DNA of 64,000 nucleotides, from contig WHVA01000279.1 in NCBI GenBank assembly GCA_015179125.1, positions 62,001 to 126,000 on the forward strand, in the 5' to 3' direction. A program made the translations under genes and the position numbers. The notes beneath the pieces were generated by a model that was given only the letters and a program-made list of their open reading frames with translations, was not told the DNA's origin and did not search any database. This DNA comes from Gautieria morchelliformis. Lineage: Eukaryota; Basidiomycota; Agaricomycetes; Gomphales; Gomphaceae. Positions 53,856 through 64,000 of this stretch are shown here, piece by piece; positions within the stretch are counted from its first letter, which is position 1, and every line of letters starts with the position of its first letter.

Positions 53856-54131
53856 CTTCGTGGGTAGATGATGGTGGTGGTTGCTTCCAAGAAGCGATGC
53901 GCCCTCGGAAAGATCCGAGGTGAAAATTTAACCGCGCCGTGGCCAGCGCGTCATGTGGCCTGCACGTGACAGATGCGTCTAGCGGCATCTGGGGAGGTCG
54001 CGTGGCTTGCCCACCCCCCGAAGCTCTAGGTAGCTATCCAGGGCTTCAAGGTCCTTGCAGGACGACATGGGTTCCCATGTCACGTCGCCTAGGGTCCAAC
54101 GGACCTGGAGTTCCAGGTCCGTCGAGTTTAT

Positions 54132-57100
54132 TCATCGATGTGCGATAATCTCGTCGACGAGCCACTCCTCATCGTCATTTGCTCCGAAGTCATAAAATGA
54201 CTTGGCCTCACGACGGGGGAACAATTCGTCGTTGTTAGCCTCGTATCGCCGTACGAGGCTGGAGTGGAAGACCGGTGAAATGCGACAGCTTTTCAGTTCA
54301 TCGGGGAGATCAAGGGTCACCGTCAAGGCATCGTTGTGAGCCTCGACAACACGGTACGGTCCGATGTACCGCGGGACTAGTTTTCTGGCTCTTCCTTTCG
54401 GTAGAGTTAGGTTTTGTGTTGAAAGGTATGTAGAGGACAGGAATTATAGGCAGTAGGTCAAAAGAATAGACTAGAAAACAATTCACTCTCTCAGTGAATT
54501 TAGTTGTCACTTTAAATATATTATACACTACCTAGAAAACAATTCACTACAGAGGATTTCTAGGTTAATAAATCGAAAGAATGCTAGACTAATTTACTTG
54601 CCTCTCTCAGTGAATTTAGTTGTCACTGAGAGAGGGGGAAATTGTTTCACTGCGCATGTACTACTACCCGGCCCTTTAGCGCCCAAGAGCTCGCGCGTCG
54701 AAGTCATTTCAGACTCCGCTGGGTGCAGCCGCTTGTGAAAGTAGGAATAACAAGATGAAATGGAGAGATAGGGAGTGAGTGGAAAATTTCGAAAATAACC
54801 AGAGAAATGGATGCATGATACAAGAACAACATGAGAAGAAATTGAGAAAGCACACAACAAATTGGATATATTATGCTTGATTTTGGTGCAGGAGCATCAA
54901 TGCACCCAACAAGGTAGACACGGTCGTTGGCCGCGTACCTGTCGCTCGCCATACGTTTCTTATTTGCGTGAAACGTTTGCGTCACTCGATGCTCTATGAT
55001 TGCATCGTGTGCCGCCATCAGGTTCCATTTTGCCTGATGTGCAAACCGGGCCACCCCCTTGAACGGGGTGTCCGCGGCTATGGGGAGGTCTATCCGCAGC
55101 ATATAGCCGTGGATCAGCTCAAAAGGTGCAAACCCTGTGGTCGCACTGACGTTGCTGTTGAGGGCGACCTCAACCATTGGGCATTTCACTGCCCAATCCT
55201 TCTGATCGTCTCTGACGACCGCGCGCAATATCTGGCCGATCGAGCGGTTTGCCCGCTCGGTTGCTCCATCCGTTTGTGGATGGAAGGCAGTTGACATGAG
55301 GGGCTTAGTCCCCATGAGTCGCTGGAGTTCACGCCAGAAGATCGACGTGAACTTTGAGTCTCTGTCCGAGACGATGGAGTCGGGAACTCTGTGCAGTTGG
55401 ATGACCTCTTTAAGAAACAGCCAGGCTACTCCCTTGGCTGACACGCTTGTCGTGGTTGGCACGAGGTGTACGAGCGACGTTAGTCGGTCGATGACTACCA
55501 TCAGGTAGTCGCAGTCGTTGGATTTGGGCAGGGGCCCCATGAAGTCGATGCCAATCAACTGCCACGGCCTATCCGGAATGGGTAGGCTGTGTAGCAGGCC
55601 TTTGGGCCATTGTGGCCCGGTTTTCATCATCTGACACCTCGCGCACGATGTGCAGAATGCTTCTATGTCTGGGTTCATGCCCAGCCACCAATATGCTCTT
55701 CGAACGTAGTTCGAAGTCTTCAGATGGCCGTAGTGGCCGACTATCTGATGTGCCCGATCGATGATAATTTCGATCAGCCTCCTTCCCCCTTGAAGAACAG
55801 AGCGGGGGACGGCAATGACGTCTCTCTTGAGCTGATTCTTAGTCCAGATCAGCCCGTCCCGGATCCTGAATCTCGGGTGCGCATCCGGGTGCGCCATGAT
55901 CTTTGTGAACATGGTGTCCCTATGGTACGTGTCTCGTAGGACCTTAGACAGGTCTACGCCTTGCTCGACGATCCGGCGCAGGGGTGCGCTGTCGTTCCCT
56001 GCGGCGATGGCTCTGACGTCATCGTCGTCGTCGCTGGACGCGGAGACGTTTGCGGGCTCTGCTGAGCCCTCGTTTAATGTGGCGGCTTCCGTTACTCTCG
56101 CCTCTGTCTTCTCAGCGAGGCGTTTAGAGCGTCTTGTCGCCGCTATTCGCAGCTCGACATACCGGTCGGTGGGCAATAACTCACCGTCCGGATCTAAACG
56201 CGCATCCGCGTTCATGAAGACGTGGTCCGGGTGATTGTCACCACTCGTGTCGCTCTCATAGTAGCGCGACAGGCAGTCCGCTACCTTGTTCTCTACACCA
56301 TCAACATGAACGGTGTTGAAATTGAACCGGGAGAGAAACTCCCACCATCTGACCTGTTGGTCAGATAGGCTCTTTTGGGTCTCGAAGTACTCGAGGCCCT
56401 TGTGGTCTGTGACGAGGGTGAACCTTCGCCCCAGCAGTTTGTCCTCCCATTTCATGAGAGCCTTGAGCACCGCGATCGTCTCGTGCTCGTGAGTCCAGTA
56501 GTGTTGCTGAGCAACGCTGAACTTCTTTGACAAGAAGCCGGCTGGTCGGCAAGTTTTCCAGTCAGGACCTTGGCCTTAGACCGCACCGACGCCAGCTTTT
56601 GATCCGTCAGTGATCACCCAGATCGGCTCTGGGCACCTTGCGTCTATTGGACGCAGGATCGGGGCCTTACAGGCCAACGCCTTAATGCTTTGCCAGCACT
56701 TGTCGAGCAGTGGCGTCCATTGGAATGGACGGTTATTACGCGCACAGCCCGGTAGCGGGGTGGTATATGCGCTAACATCCGGCATGTAATGTGCCAGATA
56801 CTGTACGAGCCCGAGGAAACGCTGGACGTCGTTGAACGTCCGTGGCCTGCGCCACTCGCGGATGGTTGCATCTTATCCTCGTCGCATGTACCCCTCGGCC
56901 ATCGATCATATGGCCAGACACTCCATTCGGATGGAGTAGAGGTCCACCTTTTTCTTGCTCAGAAAAGGTGGTTCTTCCTCAGTCTATCAAAGACGATTTA
57001 GAGGTGTTCTTCATGCTCCTGTATTGAGAGCGAGAATATGAAGATGTCGTCCATGTATACATGGACGAAGCAACCTATGCAGTCGCGGAAAATGGCTGTC

Positions 57101-58413
57101 ATCAGCCGTTGGAATGTTGATGGGGCGTTACAGTCCCCCATCTGTATCACCTGGCTCCTGAAGGTGCCGAGGATCGTGGCAAAGGCTGTCTTTGCTACGT
57201 GATCCAGATGGATCCGGATCTGCTCGTAGGCTTCTGACATATCGAGTTTAGTTCGATATCGGCAGCGAGCCATGTCGCTGCGTATGATATCCTGATCCGG
57301 GAAGGGTGTGACGTCCTTCACGTGTTTTCGTTCTGCTGGCGCAGATCGAAGACGTTCTCAACGTACCGTTCTTCTTCGCACACACAGCATGGGCACTGCC
57401 TGCTGCGCTACTGCCGGAATCCACCACTTGCCATGGTGTATGTTCTATCTTTGCCGATAGTTCCTCTCGGAAGTGTTCGGGGCATTTGGTAGTCGATACG
57501 CATGTGCTTGTTGGGATGATGAGGTTGATCTCATGGTTGATCTCCCGCAGTGGCGGGAGTTCTAATGGAATTCCACTGACTAGGTCAGTGATTCTTTCCA
57601 TCCATTCCTCGCGGAGGCGAGGAAGGTCATCATCCGTGAGGATGATGGTAGTGGTTGGCTTAGAAGCCATTAGGCGCTGTTGGCGTCTATTAGGTCCCGC
57701 GGCGCACGGGCCCGCTTTCCTCTTTCCCTCGCTTTCACCGTTAGGTGAGAGCGTCTCTCCCTACGACTGTAGGGAGAGTTCGAGGACGAGTCGTCCCGCG
57801 ACCGTCCTCCTGGCTTCAATGAGCAGGTTCGGCGTCGGCGCTTGGGTGATCCTGCTCACCCGTGGCCCTTTGTCCTCATTCTTCGATTCATCATCCTCGA
57901 ATGAGACCTTGCCCGTGGGGATCACTTCGTTTCCCTTGCGGATCGTCCCTGGGCTCGAGAAGTCCAGGGTTATGCCGAATCTCCTTAGGAACGGTGTCCC
58001 TAAGATCACGTCGTAATATTCGTCGTATGTCCCGCGACCAAACTTGATGGTCGTTTCGTTCCATAGTTGATCGTGGAATGGCTGCCTATGCAGGCTAGCT
58101 GCAGCGCGATTGGTTGCTCCAGGGAGAATGTCTTCATCCCTGTAGCTCGCGTAAATTCGGGGGACAGCAGTACCCCTTCGCTGCTGCTATCTAGCAGGCA
58201 GTGGGCTTTTACGCCGTTTATTTCCCAGTACCCCGATAGGGTACGGTTCTCACTACGCGGACGTGTTGGCCGTTCTGTGTTTGCTTCGGTGGTGATACAC
58301 CGGCTCGGCCGCCTTATCTGGCTGACCGATGTGTGTGCCGCCATGACTTTCGTGGCGGTTTCGTCTTCCAGCGCGAATCTGATCGCGCTGGACCTGTAGG
58401 TGGTGTCCTCCAC
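54132..58413 (-). pseudogene. Gypsy C1 pol: protease, RT, RNase H, integrase
   Basis: Protease (GVKAHCLLDSSSEGVLLS, MILGTPFLRRFGITLDF), RT (KLDMSEAYEQIRIHLDHVAK, CFVHVYMDDIFIF), RNase H (HEHETIAVLKALMKWEDKLLG, FTLVTDHKGLEYFETQ), integrase (AHQIVGHYGHLKTSNYVRRAYWW, CTSCARCQMM, IGIDFMGPLPKSNDCDYLMVVID, SDRDSKFTSIFW, FHPQTDGATERANR) and a short end (CRISPVFHSSLVRRY, EEWLVDEIIAHR) where a chromodomain starts. The lineage is different from A and B. It is a fossil with several breaks; the D LTR sits in the integrase C-terminal part, and the open frame 54704-56533 runs into that LTR. Confidence 0.85.
54429..54911 (-). repeat. Solo LTR of family D in C1 pol
   Basis: 483 bp, tgtagaggacaggaattat ... 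gcacccaaca, with perfect duplication AGGTA (54424-54428 and 54912-54916). Almost identical to the copy at 13847-14343, so both are recent. Confidence 0.92.
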
Positions 58414-58599
58414 CGCTTCGTCCCATTCATAGTATTGGGACGGCTCAGGGTCCCACTCTTCAGGGGCGTGTCTCCGTTATCCGAGTGTCGTTGGGTTGGG
58501 GATCACCCTCCCCCTCTTCATCAATCTGTTGAAAAGAGCTTTGATCGGGATCTGTCTCCGGATCCTCGGCTTCACCGTCGTGCCTCACGGCCGCTGTCC

Positions 58600-60902
58600 T
58601 TATACCGGACCTAAGCCGGGGGCATTCTGCCTTCTTGTGGCCAGGTTGGCCACATTCAAAGCATGCGGTGATGCTTTGGCTGCCGCTGGGCCTGTCATTG
58701 GGCCGGCCCGACGTTTTCGTCGGTGGGGCAGGTCGCGGGGACGATCCTGACGCTTGAGGCTGTTTAGCTTCAGGCGGGTGTCCAGCTTGTGCTGGGCGTG
58801 AGGGCGGTAGCCGTTGACCTGTTCCGCTTCTTGCAACAGGCTGGGCCTGGTCAGGCCTGTTGGTGTCAACGGCTTGCTCCCTGTGAGCCGGGCGGCGCTT
58901 GCCGTTGCTGCTGCGCTTTCTGTGCGGCGCATCCCCATGTTGTATTCGGATGCCTCCTCGATCATTCGGGCCGTCTCAAGAGTTGCTCTATTGAGCTGCT
59001 CCGGCGTTATAGCCCTTTTTGAGGACTTCGTTGCGCAGCGTTTCGTGTAGCGCCGATACGAACCGTCTCCGGAATGTGTACTCGTCTGGCGGCTGTATCA
59101 TACGTGCCGCGTGTTTCGTGAGCTCGTTCAGCATCTCCTGAACGGTTTTCATGCCTTGCATGACCGCGTCGAACTTATTCGAGCGTGATGGTATGTCAGT
59201 GTGTGCAGGAACCTTTTTGAAGGCCTTGCATCACTGATTCCAGCGTCCAGATGCGGACCTGGCGATCGAAGCATTCAACGTTTCGAAGGAACCATTCTTG
59301 GGCTTCGCCGGTGAGGCGAGTGCCCACATAGCCGACCTGCATGTCAATGCCGGTTGGTCCTAGGAGGCAATTCATTTTAGCCATCGTAGGATGGCTGCCA
59401 CGAAGATTTCAAACTCTTCGAGGTCCGATCCCCCTGCATATGGCTCGGGGTGGGCCAATTTTACGCCGGCCTTCGCTAGCATAGACTTCTCTGGGTCTGT
59501 GTCCGCGGTGTCTGCCAACGCCACGCGGATCATTCATGTGATCCCGTCGTACGGCTCCATTGGTACGACGTCGGCCTGGTCAGGGATTCCCTGGCCTTCC
59601 GTTGGGGCCATGGATCTCTTGCGCGGTTGTGACGCCGCACGGGGCAGGCTGTTATATGCCCTGACGGGCCCCAGGCCCGGATCGGGTTGAGGATCAGGAG
59701 CATTTTGTGCTCTCGGTTCCGGGGGTGTTTTGTGCCTGGTGTCCCCGGTCAGTCCCACGTTGCGGATCCATAGCCTGCTGTTGTAGGCTGCGCGCACCTG
59801 CCATGCGCCTTGTACGGCTTGCGTGAGCTGCTGGTCGGGCAGCTGAGCGGTGTGGCTGTGGGCCACTGTCTCTTAGCGTTTTTCGCCAGTAGCTCGAGTG
59901 CCTGTGTGTGGCGGTGCGCGGCTGTGGCTTCTTTATGCTGCCAGTGTGCGACTTCGAGCTCTAAGCTCTCGGTCGTCGCTTCAGAGTCAGGCTCTGAGGC
60001 ACCTGATCCCTAACGATCTGTTGGATCGTTTTACGGCTGTCCGTTGGGGCAGCCTGTTGTTCTTGAGGTTCGTTCCCGAACCTTACGTCCTGTTCGACCG
60101 GCACAGCTGGCGGTGGCATTCGCTGCTTGTCCGCTCCTTTCGCACGGTCTTCACGTCGCGACTGTGTTCGTTGGCTGCGGACTGTTGCGAGCTCGGACGA
60201 GTTGCATCGGTTCCCTGTGGGCGGAGGCTTTCTGGACGTCCTCCAGTGTGGCTGGTCTTGCAGCCTAACCTCCTCCCCTGGTGCAGTTCCTTGCCAATTG
60301 CCATTAGGGTGGCGGCGGCGTTGTCAAGCTGCAATGCCAGCTGATCGTGCTTGTGGCGCGTCAGCGTACTTCGGTGCAGCGCAGCCTGCACCTGTTTGTT
60401 CAGGGCCTCTGCCGTCTCGTGGTCGATGGTGTGAGCCCTTGAGCTCTTGCGACTAGAGCTCGAGTATTCCGATCCTGGCCATCGTCTGGGGCTCTTCTTT
60501 TTTGCCGTCGTCCTCCTTCAGGGAAGATCGTCGTCGCTCTACTTCGTGAGCGTCGGTTTGAGTCGTGGCTTTGTGCCCGCCTCAATGTTGTTGCTCTACC
60601 GTCTGACGATGGCGAGACTTCTCTGCCCTTTCCTTTGTCCTTGAGCAGAGAGAGATGGGGGGGTGGCGCCGGCTTGTCGCCCGGCGTCGTCTCTTCTCAG
60701 CCACGCTCGACGAGATGTGGTTGGGGTTTTCCTCATCCTCTACTGAGGGGACGAGGGCAGTGAGATCTACGATCTCTCCGTCTTCTATCGTCCTGTTCTC
60801 TTGGTCCAGGCTAGCGTCAGCCGTCGTGTCACTGGGCTGCGCCTGGGGCGTGGACCTCGAGCTCGTCGCTCGTGTCCGTCTTCGACTGTGTGGAATCATC
60901 AT
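58600..60902 (-). pseudogene. Gypsy C1 gag region
   Basis: Gag text is spread over several frames: a basic N-terminus (MMIPHSRRRTRATSSRSTPQ), GEAQEWFLRNVECFDRQVRIW near 59290 (the usual capsid WF motif) and a CCHC knuckle of CxxCxxxGHxxxxC form near 58640-58670. It is heavily decayed with many breaks. Confidence 0.65.
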
Positions 60903-61040
60903 GCTCGCAGCCGACAGTAGAAGGTCTACTGGAGGGTCTCAACGATGTCTAGTCGTCGACCCAGCGATATTTTTCAAGATTGCTTCGAATCCCCTATCGG
61001 TTGGTCGCGTGGCGATCAACCGCAGGATACTTCAAAAAGG

Positions 61041-61253
61041 TGTAAAGATGTCTATCTTAAGCCTTAAGTCACAAGAGCACGACAGAACTTGACCAATGTG
61101 TGGTATTCTGATGCTACGTAGTGACAGTGTAAGGGTAAGATGCCATGGGGACCGCTAGCCAGTTCCCACGCATAAACTATACAGTGGGTCCCTAAGGGGC
61201 CCACTGGGATTATGTAATAACTAATGTACATGTCGATACACGGGTTATTTACA
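61041..61253 (-). repeat. Gypsy C1 5' LTR
   Basis: 213 bp matching 51623-51835. To its right, after 61253, non-element sequence begins. Confidence 0.87.
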
Positions 61254-61650
61254 CAGGTGAATACTGGTGAGGTCAGATAATACAAGCGTAGTAGCGGTGG
61301 TAAACACTGGAAGGGTGAGACACAGGGAGGCAAACATTGTGCTCAACACATGTACAAGATACTCGCAGAGCATGCCCTGCAGCTAGCTGCGTGCTACATT
61401 CCCTCTATATTGAACTTCACTGACCCACCTTCGCAGGGCGACATAGCAACATTCACCGAGGCCTTCCCACACACACAAGACCACTCCAACCTGCAACTCC
61501 CAGTTTTCCTCAAGAGATGGCTATTACTGTTGCATTCCTCAACGTCCACCCAGTAATGGTCCCATATACCCAGCGGAGTGGGGAGGCCAGGCTGCAACTC
61601 CAGCTGTCCCCACTGCATCAGAAGTACAAGGCCGAGGACCGCCTCTTCTA
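61254..61650. other. Unassigned between C1 and the recombinase
   Basis: A short frame (61350-61556, LAEHALQLAACYIPSILNF) has no family I know. It may be the decayed N-terminal exon of the recombinase gene that follows, but I cannot show that. Confidence 0.3.
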
Positions 61651-62650
61651 ATGGAAGGGCATCCTCACCCCCCTCTGTCTACGATAGACAACACTTTCAT
61701 CCAGTACCTAGAGAGCATGGTATCCAGGGTGTCACTGCACTATGCAGTCAGCTACGGAGTGGGACTGCGTAAGGTTCACATTTTCTGTGACATATTCTCA
61801 ATACCAGAGAGGGATAGACTCCTAGCGACCTTCGAGTTGATGCACTCGTTCGCACTCTGGGTGGTTTCTGACCCAGAATGACTCAACCTGGTGATCGTGG
61901 CAGGCACCCTGCTGGAACCAGTCCCATAAGTACCTGGAGGTGGTGAGGGCCTGGCACATAGCCCAAGGCTGGCCTCCACTGCTGACAGAGGACAAGATGA
62001 CAAGGGTCAACTGGTCACTGTGCAGGCTCGAGAACCTGGGTGGGGGGGCACATAACAGACCGCTGCACACACCAGTAACGACAAGCATACTTGGAGTGCT
62101 GAAGGTAACTCTGAGCTTGACACCCCCTTTGAGGCCTGCATCTGGGTGATGGCAGCATGCGTGTTCTGGGGAATGATGACATTTGGTGAAGTATTGGTAC
62201 ATGCAGCGCCTTCGATGGGGTAAGCATCTGGAAAGGCATGATGCGATACTGAGCAAAGACAGTGACGGAAAACCATATGCACGGCTAGACTTACCCTCGG
62301 CCAAGATGGCGTTCCAGGGTGAAACACAATCAGTCTTCATGGTTGCACTAGGTGAGCTGTACCCGCTACAGGCACTGCGGAACCTGGCTATCATCATACC
62401 TGCTGCACCAGATGACCCCTTTTCTCCTGGAGGGACACTGAAGGAGAGGTTAGGCAAATGGTCAAGGCACGGGCCCTGGAGTGCATCAATGCCATCCTGA
62501 GCACCTGGACTTGGGGGACAGCATTTAGCCACTCCTTCAGGATCAGAGGCACACAGATTTACCTGGCATAAGGGTTCAGCCCAAAGATAGTGCGGCTGGC
62601 AGGGTGTTGGAGTTCGCTGGTATATGAGGCATACTCTGTGTCTTCAAGAA
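61651..62650 (+). pseudogene. Fungal tyrosine recombinase (Crypton-like), decayed
   Basis: Pieces in order: a SAM-like DNA-binding part (HYAVSYGVGLRKVHIFCDIFSI, 61651-61881), a second helical part (YLEVVRAWHIAQGWPPLLTEDKMTRVNWSL from 61928), catalytic-domain start (DTPFEACIWVMAACVFWGMMTFGEV near 62119-62195), the middle (GKPYARLDLPSAKMAFQGETQSVF, ELYPLQALRNLAIIIPA), and the end (AFSHSFRIRGTQIYLA ... VRLAGCWSSLVYEAYSV, 62520-62640), which gives the HxxR box, the GxW position and the nucleophilic Tyr. The first catalytic Arg, expected in MMRFGE, is Thr here. At least four frame changes (near 61890, 62105, 62200, 62455) and a stop near 62565 make it non-functional. Such genes are common in agaricomycetes and belong to DNA transposons or domesticated relatives. 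Confidence 0.7.
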
Positions 62651-63018
62651 AGTCACCTTGAGCACTTGCACGTGTCAGGCAGCGGGGCTACATAGCAGTG
62701 CCAGGGTTGGGGGGCATGTCACCATGGTGCAGCAGGTGGCACAGCTATGGGTGAGTGGCAACCCTACTCCACACACCTGGTGAGCTAACCTCACCACACC
62801 TCAACCCAGCAGCTCCCTCACTGATAGACCAGTGTAGTTGAAGCTGGAATGAGTTAGGTGCCGGCACACACCGGTACCAGCATCCAGCTGAGCAGAGCCA
62901 CGAGTGCCACCCTACTCTTTGATCTTTTTCTTCTCCCCCCCTACCACGTTCACTCAAGCTCCATAGTCACTTGCTTTCAAACATCATAGTACATTCCCCT
63001 TTTTCTATCCTGCCCATT
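62651..63018. other. No gene recognised
   Basis: Short spacer between the recombinase remnant and the G LTR. A CT-rich stretch lies near 62925-62945 (ctttttcttctcccccccta). Confidence 0.4.
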
Positions 63019-64000
63019 TGTTATGACCATGCATTCCCGACTTCCGACACTCAGCTTCACTCACATTCTGACCCTCCGATAATTCTGACAATCCCACCCC
63101 TTTTTATATCCCTTGTTCTGTCAACTCTATTACTCGGACCCACCGGACTCAACTCGCAGCACAGCAAGACCATATGTCTGTCCCCCTTTGGAGTCCCATT
63201 GTTCCATCGTGTCAGATATGTTTTTCGACCCCTTGTTCTTTTGCCAGTGTTGTTTACTCTACCCTGCACCCCCTTGTTGTTGGGTGCATTTATGCTCCTG
63301 CACCAAATCAAGCCAAATAAATTCCACCAAGTGTATTTCCTTTCCAATTTGTTTTCAGACTGTTCTTCTATGATCATTTTATTTTTCAGAAGTTTTCTGA
63401 AATTTTCTATCAAACAAGTGTACTTCTATTTTGATTTGTTTGCTTCTTTTTCCCAGCTGGCTCCCTTATGTAATCATTTCGACGCCCGCTCTGCCATGGG
63501 CACTAAAAGGCCGGGTGGAAGTATATGCGCAGTGAGACACATTTCCGACCTCTCTCAGTGACAACTAAATTCACTGAGAGTGGCAAGTAAATTAGCCTTA
63601 TTTTCTTCGATTTGTTGACTGAGAAATCTTGTAGTGAATTGATTTCTAGTCTATTCTTTTGAATAACAAGTCCATCCTACGGCCTATAATTCCTGTCCTC
63701 TACACTTGTATTTCTTTGTTCCAAATTAGTTACTTACCCCGTATGTCTATCCGACTCCCACATCCTCTGGAATTTGCTTAGTACTACCCTGTTACCTGTT
63801 GTCTCAGCTCTTTGTATAAAAACCCCTCAGGTATGCTCATTATTTGGCAATCAGATAATCGCCTGTGATACATGATTTCCTTCGTTCTATCTCCTGTTCT
63901 TAGCACAGCAAGTTTTGCAAGACCTCTGTCTTTCCGCCTTCTGCCTTCTGACACAACTTCCGACTTCTGCCTACTTTGATACTTTCCAACTTCTGGCTCG
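63019..64000 (+). repeat. Family G LTR running off the window, split by a D LTR
   Basis: It starts tgttatgaccatgcattcc and after the D LTR resumes (attagttacttaccccgtatg, ttgtataaaaacccctcaggt, cagcaagttttgcaagac), collinear with 36067-37001. The right end lies beyond the window, so an attached element cannot be excluded. Confidence 0.7.
63278..63704 (+). repeat. Solo LTR of family D in a G LTR
   Basis: 427 bp from tgttgggtgcatttatgctcc to cctgtcctctaca with perfect duplication CTTGT (63273-63277 and 63705-63709). Confidence 0.92.

Larger units (their letters stand above)
51623..61253 (-). mobile_element. Ty3/Gypsy element C1 with a downstream accessory ORF
   Basis: A 9.6-kb minus-strand element: 5' LTR 61041-61253, gag about 60902-58600, protease 58413-57761, RT 57670-56590, RNase H and integrase 56533-54132 (split by a D LTR), accessory ORF region 53855-52270, purine tract, 3' LTR 51623-51835. 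The immediate 5-bp flanks (ccgag left, caggt right) do not match, and the left flank is Copia while the right is not, so the flanks have been rearranged. It is broken with many breaks in gag and several in pol. The LTRs are close, differing at roughly ten of 213 positions. Confidence 0.85.

Noticed and set aside
51836-54131. Envelope gene in Gypsy C1
   Set aside because: The position fits, but I see no signal peptide, transmembrane segment, cysteine pattern or fusion peptide.

Overview
The window looks like a transposon graveyard from a basidiomycete fungus, most likely an agaricomycete. The host-type genes are fragments of families expanded in those fungi: an F-box/LRR gene, the tail of a NACHT-WD40 (NLR-like) gene, a probable FunK1-like kinase piece and a fungal tyrosine-recombinase gene. 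Introns are short (about 50-90 bp, GT-AG), and many repeat copies differ by C/G to T/A transitions. I see no intact housekeeping gene, no rRNA or tRNA gene and no CRISPR array. Nearly everything else is nested mobile DNA.

Layout. 1-2217: decayed F-box gene and AT-rich spacer. 2218-18354: two head-to-tail Ty3/Gypsy elements of one family (B1, B2) that share a middle LTR. Each carries an antisense, intron-containing accessory gene between pol and the 3' LTR. B1 is split by a nearly complete Gypsy of a second family (A1, 4330-10614, minus strand). B2 is split by two CACTG-ended foldback MITEs and by solo LTRs of families A and D, one inside the other. 18370-20525: an old A-lineage Gypsy with its own solo LTR and MITE. 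20526-22105: mostly unassigned sequence. 22106-23905: truncated Gypsy C2. 25039-26478: an LTR pair (family D) with a matching 5-bp target duplication that encloses a piece of a NACHT-WD40 gene. 27614-27875: the 3' end of an old Helitron. 27988-33063: Gypsy A2, truncated at its 3' end.

33066-49478 is a Helitron district. A composite unit (non-autonomous Helitron with large minisatellites, Helitron 3' end, 0.93-kb LTR, second LTR fragment) is present twice. A third non-autonomous Helitron then abuts a 6.6-kb Rep/PIF1-helicase Helitron on the minus strand. The helicase part is one long open frame; the Rep part is frameshifted. Its 5' region holds a roughly 144-bp tandem repeat in which each copy looks like a small exon with splice sites.

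49479-64000: a kinase-like fragment, a Copia element (49932-51622) broken by a 9.6-kb Gypsy of family C (C1, minus strand) with an extra ORF between integrase and 3' LTR, a decayed tyrosine recombinase (about 61650-62650), and an LTR running off the window end with a family D solo LTR inside it.

The genes here do not form a cellular pathway. What can be read is an order of events: B elements first, then A and MITE insertions, then family D LTRs inside A, C and G copies. Target duplications at many solo LTRs support that order.
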